Assembly: GCA_030142905.1 (NCBI GenBank)
Contig: JASJOG010000012.1
Span: forward strand, 935,001-999,000
Direction: 5' to 3'
DNA length: 64,000 nucleotides
From: Heliopora coerulea
Taxonomy: Eukaryota > Cnidaria > Anthozoa > Scleralcyonacea > Helioporidae
Shown: positions 1-11,112 of the stretch, in pieces
How positions within the stretch are numbered: position 1 is the stretch's first letter
How the letters are laid out: each line of letters opens with the position of its first letter
Program-made: the position numbers and the translations under genes
Notes under the pieces: model-generated
The model's input: only the letters and a program-made list of their open reading frames with translations
What the model was told of the DNA's origin: nothing
The model's database searches: none

Positions 1-67
1 AGCTGTCAAAGATTACAGGTTGGAGGCTTATTGTTGTGGCTGATACAAAAACGCCAAAAAATTGGAA
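1..67 (+). CDS. STELLO-like (DUF288) protein, unit A, 3' end of exon 1
   Basis: These are the last 67 bases of exon 1; the rest lies left of the window. The reading frame is identical to units B and C and ends with KTPKNW just before a GTAAGT donor at 68. It joins in phase to exon 2 at 13488 across a 13,420-bp intron. Confidence 0.85.
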
Positions 68-717
68 GTAAGTAAAAATAAGTTTGGCTTCCTTCGCGCT
101 AAACTGAATGCCCCTCCAGTAATACTGATCTAACAACCACATAACCAAACTTTCGTTGTCTACGTGGCTAAATATTAAATAACCAACCTTCCGGCTACAT
201 CAGGAATGATTTGAATAACTTTAAGGTGGTATGGTACTCTTAAGGTGGTATGGGACTCTTAACATTTCAAAAAGTCGATTTTTTTGAATTATGAAATTTA
301 ACATTATTAAACATTACTTTTTCATTCCTCGTTGCCATTTTCTTGATTTCGACAATGCAAAAGGACTAAATATAGAAAAGTAATTGCCCATCCTTTCAAT
401 TGTCCCTTAGCAATCGCCACAGCAACGAAGTGTCATTGTCAAACTGTTATCACTGGACTGTTTCTGCAATGATTCTTAACCACCTCTTCCTCCTTATTGT
501 AAGATTTAAATCCATTTTACTGTGTATTAACGTGAGGTGACCAGCGGTAGGCTGTGATTTTGGCGCGCATTGGATTGTTTTCTTTGCGAGAGACGTTGGT
601 AATGGCGGTCAGTCGCAGGATTTGTCAAGCATGAAATTCGTCAAGCATGAAATTCGGCTCCTGCATAACAGTCGCAGCTGGACTAAGGCTTTCAAAGAAT
701 CGAGAGGTGCTGTTCTA
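68..717 (+). other. 5' part of STELLO-like intron, unit A
   Basis: The intron starts with the GTAAGT donor. The sequence is AT-rich and shared with unit B (29060..29702) and, for its first ~140 bases, unit C. A 19-base phrase containing GGTGGTATGG is tandemly duplicated near 222..260 in unit A only. No coding signal is seen. Confidence 0.6.
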
Positions 718-1336
718 CAGGGTGTCCCAAAAAAACGAAAACTATTGAAATCACCAATAACAATTTAATTGTTAGAATTTGAATGCCTTAGCACGTTGTT
801 GGTCCCCAGGAGTGCATAAATGATTGCTATAAGTAATTTTATGCATAATGAAGCTGTCTAAAACAGTAAAATGTTGTTATTACGCAGAATACCCTTTATT
901 AATGTTTAAACTCGTACCTGCGTTTAAATACTTTCTGACGTTGCTCAAAATTGTGCTTGGCGCAGGTGGATTTCGATCTGGAAACCTTTGTTGAAAAGCG
1001 TTTCGCCATTCCGTTGTACTTTGGGTACGCGTATAATTTATCACAAGAAAAACTCTTTGTTCTGTCGTCAGTTGTACCATTTTCTTTCGAAGCGATGACA
1101 GGACTAATTTGAATTTTATCATTTTCACAAAGTTTTTCTCTGTTAGAATTTTATAATTTGCTCTAAATTCCCACGGGCAAAAAATCGCGCACTTTACAAG
1201 GCGATTTTCTTACCAAAATTTTAATACATGCATCTTGTTAATATTTTACGCATCATTACGTTCAGCTTTTTCGCAGGGCATTCAAATTTTAATAATAAGT
1301 GATTTCAATAGTTTTCGTTTTTTTTGGGACACCCTG
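718..1336 (-). mobile_element. mariner-type DNA element, non-autonomous, 619 bp
   Basis: Both ends begin CAGGGTGTCCCAAAAAAA as terminal inverted repeats; near-identity extends about 38 bases and weaker similarity to about 70. It is flanked by TA (716-717 and 1337-1338). Unit B keeps the empty site (near 29702) with a single TA, so insertion after duplication is directly visible. The TA duplication and HTH-type coding remnant indicate the IS630-Tc1-mariner superfamily. No DDE/D catalytic domain is present, so it would need a transposase supplied in trans. Confidence 0.88.
880..1080 (-). pseudogene. DUF4817-like helix-turn-helix fragment inside the mariner-type element
   Basis: The minus-strand reading frame from the Met at 1080 gives about 66 residues starting MVQLTTEQRVFLVINY. 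It continues with a WRNAFQQRFP segment and an ST(I)LSNVRKYLNAG segment. The pattern resembles the HTH domain (DUF4817 type) at the N-terminus of some mariner-like transposases. The frame stops before any catalytic domain. This is most likely the DNA-binding remnant of the element's transposase; a similarity search would be needed to confirm the family. Confidence 0.55.
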
Positions 1337-1482
1337 TATTATATTAAGAAGCACGTGGACATCGCGCGGTCACGTATAGTGGAAATTCACTTTGTTTATG
1401 ATTGACAGTTGACTGTTGAACAAGGCGCGAACACTGATCTGTAAATAAGACTGGAATCCAGAGCCAGCCGACAATTTGAAGA

Positions 1483-1757
1483 AGTATAAGATAAAACAGA
1501 CTCCGAATATCAAAGTCATCTTGAAAACTCAAGATTTGAGTAAAATCAAGACAATTATGGTATTTGCGTGATATTTCGTCTTTATTTCAAAGACATCGTC
1601 ACACAGACTGACGCTGTCTTGACAATGTCAGTCTGTCTGACGATGTCTTTGAAGTAAAGACGAAATATCACGCAAATACCATAATTGTCTTGATTTTACT
1701 CAAACCTTGAGTTTTCAAGATGACTTTGATATTCGGAGTCTGTTTTGTCTTATAAAC
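1483..1757. repeat. Long near-perfect inverted repeat (hairpin), unit A
   Basis: Arms of about 125-135 bases on each side of a centre near 1620 are reverse complements with only a few mismatches; for example ATCAAAGTCATCTTGAAAAC on the left returns as GTTTTCAAGATGACTTTGAT on the right. The ends read ATAAGA(T/C)AAAACAGACTCCG. Transcribed within the STELLO-like intron it would form a hairpin of about 270 nt. It looks like a foldback element or MITE, with no clear target duplication seen. The same structure is in unit B and absent from C. Confidence 0.85.
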
Positions 1758-2382
1758 TAGAAATACGTGCACGCAACAACCCCTCGCCCACCCTTCCAAT
1801 ACATCTCTCGAGAATTTAAGTAAGAATGATAATTTTTCAAAATTCTCAAAAAGACAAATCCTCCTGACTATAACTGGAAGAGGACATGCAATAAAAAACA
1901 ATCCACACAGAATTTGGCCGCAAATAAACTACAGTCCAAACTGGAAATTATTTTATATTTAAACTGCTATAATCATATTTACGTTTAAAATTTCAATTCT
2001 GCTTTATTAAAACAAAAAGTTCGGTGAGAATAACGTTCAACGGCTTAACAAATGGTAAGATGTCCATCCTTACAATTAAATTATTAAACAACGAGTGATA
2101 GGATCAATAGCTTGAATTATTTGCGGGTTTATGATAATTCGTGTCGTTTTCCGATAAGACTTCTCACTCATTTTGCCTTAAAGAAAGATCGTTTTATCAG
2201 ATGACCAGACTTTTCGTCTTAAAAATGGATCATTCTCATAGGTTATCAAACGGATACCGGCATTACGGACAGCTCATGATTGAATATTTTTCTGACATTT
2301 TTTTGACTTAAAAAATTGATAAATTACACGTTACCTCAAAGTTGGTTACAAAGGTCTTTAAGATCTGCTATGATAAGGGCTT
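1758..2382. other. Intron sequence, unit A, no gene seen
   Basis: AT-rich sequence conserved with unit B (30123..30746). It precedes the Crypton-like relic and may be its 5' non-coding part. No coding signal is seen. Confidence 0.5.
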
Positions 2383-3520
2383 ATGCTAAGTATTCATCCG
2401 GAAGTACAAGACTTTGGTGACGAAGATGAAACGAATTACGAAATCGACAAAGTAAACAAAGAAAACATGAACGAGTTCTGCAGTTTTATCGCTGAACAAA
2501 AATCGGAAAATACAAAACATAAAGCAAAATACGACAAGCAAACCTTGTGCAAGTTTTGTCGAAAGAAGAATGAGAAGAGGGAAGTAAAAGACGTACTTTT
2601 TCCAAGGCAAAACATCAATAAAAAAGAAAAATGGCGTAAAAACCTGCAACTCTTGCGTATTTTCAACTAAGCATTCAGTGGGACCTCAACACAAAGGGTT
2701 CAACGGTAAATTTATTCACAGATGACTTTAAACTTTCCTGAGAGGTTTTAAAATCCTGATGAAAGCATTACCGGTCGAATGCGGTAAAGGTCATCATGCA
2801 CAAATCACACTTGAAGTGAGAAAGACTGAAGCGGACAACTGTTTTGCCGAAGGATAATTTGGTGACCAAAAATAAGTAGCTTTGCAGCGAGTTACCTGGT
2901 GGCTGTTTACCTTGTATTTTTGTTTCGAGCCAAAAATACATCCTAACGTCTTCAATGGGGTGACATTTCAGAGCGAAAAAAATCCTGATTAAGACAATGA
3001 AATCTTTGTGTGGAAAGCGGAGAAAGCATCCAAAGACTGTCATGGCCTTGACAACTCTTCTGGATGACGAGTGTTCTATCCCACTTCTCAAACAATTGAC
3101 CATGAACGCTGTCCGCTTAAATACTGCAAAATGTTAAAAAATAATCGTCCTACAGAGATGAATCAACCAGAATCTTCATTTTACTTTACCAATAAACACC
3201 AGCAAAATCCAGGCGGTAATATTTCGTACAAGAAGTCTCTCTTAGGAAAGAATGAAGTCGGGAAGCTACTTTTGAAAGCTGCTCAAAACAATTCCGTTCG
3301 CAGAGCTTGTATTTCAAAGCTACTCGATTCAGACGTACCTGTGATTGTGCAGCTCAGGTGAGGGGTTACCTGAACGAGAAAAGTTCCAAGATTTATACGA
3401 ATCGACATCTATTCAACTTCAGCAAAAAATGTCGTTTTAATACAGTTAGTCACTTAGCAAATGTCCTGACAGCAAGCGAGTTCTCTTACGTCTTTTGTTC
3501 ATATAAATCAGAAAGAACCA
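2383..3520 (+). pseudogene. Crypton-type tyrosine recombinase relic (KIAA1958/ZMYM-like), unit A
   Basis: The first open stretch (2383..2670) has an N-terminal core-binding-like segment (NMNEFCSFIAEQKSENTK, then a Lys-rich stretch). After a decayed middle, 3071..3361 encodes the C-terminal catalytic half. It contains ESSFYF, PLGKNEVGKLL-like spacing, and NNSVRRACISKLLDSDVP, which matches the family HSVRKT(C/M)ISRLLDADVP region. A frame change leads to GY(L)N.KSSKIYT, the usual GHKN..S...Y box with His replaced by Tyr. At least three stops or frameshifts break it. The family call rests on motif order recognised by eye. Confidence 0.62.
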
Positions 3521-3851
3521 AGACAAAGCGTTGCTGCAAAAAGTGAACAGTTAGCAAATGCATATTCCAAGGAGCTAACTTTGAGAACTGCTCTGTGAAG
3601 TCATAAATTGTCCAGTTACTGAGGTGGCGAAACCAGCCGCAGGCACCAAGAAAGCCATTTCCCTTGCCGGTCTTAAATCATTTACTGCCTTCAGTGTTCA
3701 AATAATGTAAACAACTTGCGAGAGATCCATACAAGGGAAAAAATAACGAGACCAAATCGATTTGCTTCAATACGGTACCTAAGTACGGTTTGTTCAACAA
3801 CATACCAGTCCCCGAGCTGGCACACGGCATTTTTGAGTGACCAGACACCAT

Positions 3852-3885
<34 letters not shown>

Positions 3886-3981
3886 AGATACACAAAGCGA
3901 AAATTTTTCTCCCTAGTAACCACGCGTGTAACAAGACTCCAAGCACGTCAAGATTAGTACCCTCGCACCGCGCTTCGCAGG
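3521..3981. other. Junction between Crypton-like and DIRS-like relics, unit A
   Basis: This non-coding stretch is shared with unit B (about 31861..32334) and contains an (AT)n microsatellite at 3854..3882. The downstream end merges into the DIRS-like relic. A GC-rich stretch near 32285 in unit B is partly missing here. No coding signal is seen. Confidence 0.5.
3854..3882. repeat. (AT)n microsatellite, unit A
   Basis: Uninterrupted alternating AT of 29 bases. The equivalent tract in unit B (32161..32199) is 39 bases, so it has changed length since duplication. Confidence 0.95.
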
Positions 3982-5802
3982 GACAACTCTACGGCAGTTG
4001 CTTATGTCAACAAGAGAGGAGGGACCAAGTCCTCGATGTTGGCGGATCTAGCAGTCGAGATATGGGCAGTTTGCCAACAGAACGGCATATGGATAACAGC
4101 ACAGCATCTTCCGGGTGTTCAGAATGTCGATGCGGACTGGGCTTCGCGCCATTTCAACGAACGCACAGAGTGGACCCTGGACAAGTCAATCTTCACGCGT
4201 ACAGTAGCGAAATATTACACTCCACAAGTCGATTTGTTTGCGTCTCGGCTAAATCACCAACTTCCGAGATACATGTCGCGACACCCCGATCCGGCGGCCA
4301 AGAGTGTGGATGCAATGACATTACAATAGAACAAATGGACGTCGTTCATTCATCCCCCAATAGTGATGCTGACTAGCACCCTGAAGAAGATACAGGAGGA
4401 TCATGCAACCTGTCTGCTCATTGCACCAAACTGGCCCGGTCAGACTTGGTATCCTCTACTGTTGCAGATGTTGGTCGACATTCCAGCCATTCTACCAATG
4501 TCGGAGTACACCATATATCTGCCATTCGATCCAGAGGCGAAGCATCCACTATGGCAAACCATGAAGCTAGCGGTATGGCCGCTTTCCGGGGACGTTGTGC
4601 AGCAGGAGGCCTTCCACCACAGGTTTGTGACATTCTTATGGCCTCATGGAGAGATTGGACAAGGAAAAGATACGAAGGTCCCTGGAAGCTATGGACTAGC
4701 TGGTGCTTGTCGAGGAATCAATGTCCATTTTCAGCCACTATAGCAGAAGTAATTAATTTTGAGACACGTTCTCTGACTAAATTTATTAAATAAATAGTCA
4801 GAGAACGTGTCTCAAAATTAATTGTCTCAACCTGGCTGCGCAATCTCCATATTTTCTTATAGCAGAAGTGTTGATGTTCCTATCTGAACAGTTCAACCAA
4901 CGAAATCTTTCCTACCGAACTATCGGGGTATACAAATCATGCATATCTCAACTACACGACCCAATTGATGGTCAACCGCTAGGCACTCTACCACTCTTGT
5001 CATGATCCATGAAAGATATTTTCGAACTTCGCCCCCCAACACCAAAAATATGTTCAACCTGGTCAGTTAAGACGTTATTGCAATATTTAAAAAGTATACA
5101 ACCAAACGCAAACCACTCACTAAAGGAATTGACACTGAAAACAACAATTTTGATAAAGCTTATATCTTCAGCCAGAGTCCACGAACTTGCAGCATTGCAT
5201 TTGGACTATATATCTAAGAAAGAACATAGTTGGGAACTTGTTATACCTCAACATGTAAAGAATTCCCGGCCGAACCATCCAGTGCGGAAAATCTTCCTAC
5301 CATCATTTTCAGAAAACCAGGGTCTTGTGTAATCGAGAGTTTGAAGCTGTACATTGAGCGAACAGTTCGTATTGGTAAGGACCAAGCCTTGCTTGTTTCG
5401 TATGCAACACCGCATCAAGCTATAGGAAGTCAGACAGTCTCTCGCTGGATACGTACGGTTTTGTCTAGTGCAGGTATTGATACCCAGTACACCGGTCATT
5501 CTACCCGAGCTGCAGCGACATCAACGGCTGCTGACAGTGGTGTGCCAATCGAGGATATCTTAGCTGCTGCTGATTGGTCTTCAGAAACCACCTTTGAGAT
5601 GTTTTACCATAAACCGACTTCAAGAGATAAGTTTGCCAAGAGTATTTTGGCTTCTATTTGAACAATTACCATATTTAGTGCTAAAGACACTCACTGATAA
5701 CATTCGAACATGTTTAAGGTTCACATTGTTAAAGGTTGTTATGTAAATAAAAGATAGGACTTCCAAACAAAAATAAAATGATTAACAGAATGCTTCAAAA
5801 TC
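3982..5802 (+). pseudogene. DIRS-like retrotransposon relic: RNase H plus tyrosine recombinase, unit A
   Basis: From 3982 the frame reads DNSTAVAYVNKRGGTKS, a typical start of the last part of a reverse transcriptase-linked RNase H, then HLPGVQNVDADWASR. Further on, DWTRKRYEGPWKLWTSWC and a long helical segment lead to a tyrosine recombinase. Its C-terminal box, GHSTRAAATSTAADSG...ILAAADWSSETTFEMFY (5485..5661), has the HxxR and Tyr positions expected for DIRS1-type elements. Stops (TGG to TAG at ~4328, CGA to TGA at ~5003), frame changes and a 107-bp insertion break it. The reverse transcriptase proper is missing. A LINE splits it from its terminal part at 11142..11448. Confidence 0.78.
4751..4857. 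repeat. 107-bp insertion with perfect 29-bp hairpin and 12-bp target duplication
   Basis: TATAGCAGAAGT occurs at 4739-4750 and again at 4858-4869, flanking 107 inserted bases. The insert begins with AATTAATTTTGAGACACGTT and continues as a 29-base arm, a 15-base AT-rich loop and the exact reverse complement, followed by 34 unrelated bases. Downstream the recombinase frame resumes as AEVLMFLSEQ, so this is a true insertion. Unit B has no insert, although a separate 8-base deletion lies there. Confidence 0.85.
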
Positions 5803-5915
5803 TGCACCAGTGTTGTGAGTATATATAATTCTTTATTGCCCCCTTATTAGAGGAGTAAATATATTGATTACAAAGTTCAAAGAAAAGAATTTAAATTATT
5901 TACAATAGAAAAGTA

Positions 5916-8900
5916 TTAATTAAAAAAATATACCCTAATATATGAAATGTATTTCGCCGTCCTCAAAAAGAATTTGTCTTTCTCATTATCACATAAATTA
6001 CTCAAATTTTTTAAACCTCTCATATCCCCAAAAATTGCTTCGATGAACTCGTCATCGTCCAATAGATGCAGTTCCACTGAGATATTAAGTGGTAAGGTAT
6101 CCATTACCCAATCCCACAAAATATTTCTTTCCACCTCTGACTCTCTACAATACAACAAGGCATGTTTTAACGGTTTGCTGCAAGCCATGTGACATCTTTC
6201 ACATTCTACATTGATATTTTCAAAATCCTTAATTCGTTTACCCCCCATGGTATACGAACCACATAAAATGCGTAAAACATCAGTTATTTCTCCCAGATAA
6301 TCCGGATACTTCCTTGCCAAGTGCCACCAAAAAATTGTTTCCAATTTCTCATGAACCATTGCGTAAATTTTCAGCTGGAGGTTACTCATAACCTTTTCTC
6401 TCCATTCATTTTCATGAACCTCCTTTATCGCTAACTTCACTATGCTCTTCCACCTTGATTTACTGGGAAACACTTCCTTATCATAATACTCCTCAACAAA
6501 ATGCCGAATATTATAGCGTCTTAAAACTGTCATTATATCAGGAATAAATCCTGCCATTTTTTTGTCAAAGTTCCATTTCCATCGTATAAATCTTCTTTTA
6601 AATATTCTCTTATGCGCCCTACCATCCGATGACCTAATTATTCTACCCAATAAATACAACTTTCGTTTATCAATCTCTGCCTTAATATTCCATATTCCAA
6701 GCAGTCCCCTGCATGCTGTTCCTGATGTTCCTGGTAAAAATCCTTGAATTATTCTGATAATTTGGTTTTGTACTTTTTCCAGTTGTTTTGTTAACATTCC
6801 ATTTAATCTCCATAACTCACAACCATATAATAACTTTTCCATACCAATTGTTCTCCAAAGTTTCAGTGATATAAGAGGATTAATTCCTAAATGACGACCC
6901 CCTGCTCTTATGATACCATAACAAGAATCCCACGCTTTGGTTGCTACTCGTTTGATAACATGCATACACGTTCCCTCCAAGCACCAAACCTTTCCAAGAT
7001 TTTCCCATATCTCTTTTTCTTCCAGCTGGAACAACCCTAAATTCCAACTTCTTCTTCCAGCATTTATTCTATGATCATCTTTCTTTTCTCCATGTACCAT
7101 TACCACCGTTTTCTTCAAACTAAATACCATTCTCCATTTTTTTCCATATGTGTTTAATACTTCCAACATCCTAACCAGTCCATTTTTCATTCTCGAAATC
7201 ATTGTAAGGTCATCCGCAAACATAGGCGATCCAAAATATATGTTACTAATTATAACTCCACTTTTGGTTGACTCTAACAATTCAATAAGATCGTTAACAT
7301 ACACAAGGTATAACCACGGTGATAAAACACCCCCCTGTCTAGTTCCTTGAGAAATTTTATACTCTCTTGATTTCCATCCTGCAATTAAAACATACTCTCT
7401 CATATCTTCATACCAACTGCTTATAATTCTCCATGCCTTACCCGTCACCCCAACATGATAAAGTTAGTAGAGCATGGCATCAATCCACACAGTATCGAAA
7501 GCCTTTTTAACATCCACGTAACAAACATACGCTTTGTCACCATCTTCACCACACTGGTTAATAACTTCATCAATGATAAATGCCGTAGTTAGTGCATCAT
7601 GCTCCGACCGATATGCACCTTGTAATTTATGGAGACTTTTATGATACTTGCACTTTATTCGACCCAATACTAATCGCTCAAGTATCTTATCCAGTACTGG
7701 AAGGAGATTGATTCCACGGGAGTCATCAAAGGTCATCTTCACCTTCCTACCCTTTGGGATGGGCACTTTTACGGCAAGTTTAAATGCTCGAGGAATATAT
7801 TCCTTCTCAATTATATTTCTATATAAATACACCAGACTTTCAAGTAATTTACTACCCCCGTTTTTTATATGCTCGTAAGTAATACCTTCGAAGCCAGACG
7901 CTTTACCATTAGGAAGCGATTGTACAACTTTGGATACTTCTTCCACGGTAATTGGTGTATCGAAAATTTCATCGATGTCCAATAACGAATTGCATTTCAA
8001 CTCTTTAACTGCATGTCCAATGTCCTGATAAAACTTCTCATCAAAGTCTGTATTTTGTATCGGTGAGAATAGTTCTTCATAATAATCTGCCCAACACTCG
8101 GCCTGCTTTTGCTCATCCTCTATAAACTGTTCACCAATCTGTAAATATGTTGCTCGTGCTTGTCTTCTCCCCATTCTCCTGTTAATATATCTCCAAAACT
8201 TGAACTGATCTACCTCTTCCATACCAGCTATTTTTTCAAATTCTCTTTTTTCACACCTTTCCCTTGTTCTTCGCAGTTCTCTACGAAATACTTTCTTGGC
8301 CTCCTCATACTTTCGGTAGTATTCGTTTTCATTTTCTCTAGACTTTCCATTCAAAGTCCACTGTACCCAGGCAACTTTTGATAATTTCTTTAACTTATTA
8401 AGCTCTTTACTCCAAAATGGTTTAATATATTGTCGATAATTTATCTTAGGAAGATTTCCGGACGCTTCTTTTATTGATATAGTTAATTTATCTACCATCA
8501 TGTCAATATCCGATTTCTTTCTAATTTTAAACTCTTGCATAGATTCCAATGTTTCCGTTAAGGCGCACGAATACTCCGCCAATTGATTGACAGTGCATTT
8601 TTTCCAAGCAATGCTACAAACTACTTGATTTCTTTGATTGCTACTCCGACCATCAGAATTTGCGTTGAGAATAATTTCTGCCTTAACTGGTAAATGATAC
8701 GCTGTATTTTCCGGATGCTCATCTATCACCTTAACATTTTTAACATCTTGTAACAATGTGCTGTCAACGAAAATATAATCCACAACACCACACCCTGATG
8801 AAGACACACCTAAGTATACATTGGTCCTTCACACTCATATTCTATATTTACTGCTGACATTTGAAGTTGATCAAACACATCTTTAGTCATCCTTCCACGA

Positions 8901-9410
8901 ACGTTCTCTTTTTGCCCCGATCTTTTGTCTTGCATATGTGCATTAAAATCCCCAAGAATAATCAATGTTTCTCCTATACTTTGTCTTTTAAGACAAAATA
9001 GTTCCAAATCTTCCAATGCTTTCTTAAATTCCCCAGAACTGTAATTTGTCGAAGGTAAATAGACGCAGCAAATCACCAGGCTTAAAGACTGATTCTGCTT
9101 GCTCTTAATTTTAACTGCAATAATTCGATCAGACTGTGTAAATATTTTTTGTCCAAAATAATTTCTATCCTTCCATAATATTGCCACTCCTCCTTGACCT
9201 CTTTTCCATCTATAATTCAAATCATTTTGTGAACTTGTTGAACAATGGCATTTAAAGTTGCCATCCAGAGTCTCCAGAAAGGACAGCTCATCCTGATACA
9301 ATCAATGTTCTGTTACAGCCAGAACATCACAAGTTTTCAATAAGACTTTGGCATAACTGAAATTTCCATAAATACCCCCACAATTCCAAGTTGTTATATT
9401 TAACATCATC
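5916..9410 (-). pseudogene. LINE ORF2: endonuclease and reverse transcriptase, broken
   Basis: Starts ATGATG at 9410, overlapping the ORF1 stop TGA at 9408..9406. The endonuclease begins MMLNITTWNCGG and includes VICCVYLPSTN and ILGDFNAHMQ. Near 8800 it reads GVVDYIFVDS...TAYHLPV, where the usual Ser-Asp-His is altered. The reverse transcriptase follows with LPNGKASGFEGITYE, YVDVKKAFDTVW, TRQGGVLSPWLY and FADDL, so the catalytic Asp pair is intact. Breaks are a TGA within EH-LY (~9302), a frame change near 8808 and a TAA near 7462 (MLY-LYHVGVTGKAW). No RNase H is seen. The C-terminus ends at 5916. Confidence 0.82.
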
Positions 9411-11112
9411 TGGCCTTATTTCTTTGCTCTGTTTTCTTTCCACCCTTCCTTTCTTTCCACGCTACTTCTGACAACCATTCTCTGGCATAAACATTATTTG
9501 GCCAGAATTCATTCCTGCATACTTGTCCAAAATCTTCTGTATTAACATTAACTCTCGCTGCTATTGTTCCTCTTCTCTGACTTTTAAGGAGTCGCACGAA
9601 CGTTGGGTTTACTTTTTTGTCGACCATATATTGCTTAACTTTCTCCACATTTACACCTTCTTTAACACCACCAAGATAAATTCTTTTAACACTCTTCCTA
9701 CTTACTCCAACAAATTCTCCATTTATGCTGTCGACAGTATTGTCAACTATCTGCTCCAATACCTCAGTTCTATCCTTTTTCTTTACACTATCTTCTTCAT
9801 TATCGAGACTCAACGCTTCAGTCACACTTTTTCCTGTAGCCGTCCCAATCACATTACCATAAACTGTAGTCTTATTATTAATACTTCTTTCAAATATTTG
9901 CATATCGCATAATGGAAATTCGTCTCCTCATTAGTTCTCTTTCGCTGCGTTCTCCTTTGAGACTCCAATTGTTTTTCTTCCCCATTTGTGTGAACTGCAT
10001 CATCGCCAGTTATCTTATCCGATATCTCAGTTCTATTCTTTTCTATACCACTATCTTCTTTATTACGGAAACCTACCTCTTCCATCACACCTTCTCCAAC
10101 CGATTTCTCAATCATATTACCATAAGACGTAATTTGATCTTCAACACTTTTTTCACATATTTGCATATCTCCTAATGCAAATTCGTTCCCTCCATTAGTT
10201 TTCTTCTGCGGCGTTCTCCCTTGAGGTTTCAATTCTTTTTCCTTTTGTTTTGCTCTTTCTTTAGAATTTAACTCTTTATTCTTATAACGTTCAACCTCTT
10301 TTCGTAAACAAGTTATCTGCTCAAGTAACCTTGAGTTATTTCCCTTCAAAAAGTTAATTTCGGTGTTATGATCCTCACATTGCCTCTTTAACAGTCTATA
10401 TTCCATTTGGCATCGACTTTTTGTTGCTGAAAGTTCCGATTCTAAACCTGCAATTCTTAACTCCTTTCCCTGTAAGTCCATCAATTTCATCTTGTACGTC
10501 GGCCATCCCTTCTTCAAACTTTTCCTTCATTTCACATATTTTAAAATCCATCTTCTCCAATAACTTCAACAACTTCGAGACCTCTCTTGTACCAGTTTCG
10601 TCAATTGTACCTTGACTAGAGAAAAACACAGAATCATTTTGAGGGGCCGATTTCGGAAAGATGTCCTTCAATTCAGTTGTCACTTCCCTTGAACAACAAT
10701 ATTTCACCAAGGCCACTATGTCGCTAGCCAGCTTTTCGTTCGCTGTTCGCCCTCCAGAACGAGTAATTCTCCTTAGTGGTTTTTCTTTCGGAAATTCTAC
10801 GAAGGTATTTCTGCAATACACCACAATCCTCTCCCTCAAGGTAATTAGCTTAGACGAACTATCTTTCGATAGCTTTGCTTTAACCTCCTCCGTAGATGTC
10901 GCTGCAATATCCGTCTGGATATCTTCAATCGCCTCCAAAGCCTCATTCGGCATACTTCTCACATTTATAGATCCATCTTTCGTAGTTAATATCTCATTTG
11001 TGGTTTCGGATTCTTGCTCCATTACATTTATCACTGATTCTGTCAAAATACGTCCATTACTTCTCGTTTCAACGGAGCCACAATTATCCTGACTGTCCGC
11101 CATGACAGTCAT
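9406..11112 (-). pseudogene. LINE ORF1 (coiled coil plus RNA-binding-like C-terminus), broken
   Basis: Starts at a Met at 11112 or 11103 (MADSQDNCGS...). The first part (to about 10400) ends in a predicted coiled coil (VSKLLKLLEKMDFKICEMKE). After a frame change (10517..9849) a second Glu/Lys-rich coiled coil follows. After a further frame change (9903..9406) the last part contains KSVKRIYLGGVKEGVNVEKV and RGTIAARVNVNTEDFGQVCR, which resembles the RNA-binding C-terminus of cnidarian-type LINE ORF1. A segment of about 250 bp is tandemly duplicated inside: MQICEKSVEDQITSYGNMI recurs as MQIFERSINNKTTVYGNVI. Its stop overlaps the ORF2 start. Confidence 0.68.

Noticed and set aside
5947..10615. 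Plus-strand open frames across the unit A LINE
   Set aside because: Shadows of the minus-strand ORF1 and ORF2, which carry endonuclease and reverse transcriptase motifs.
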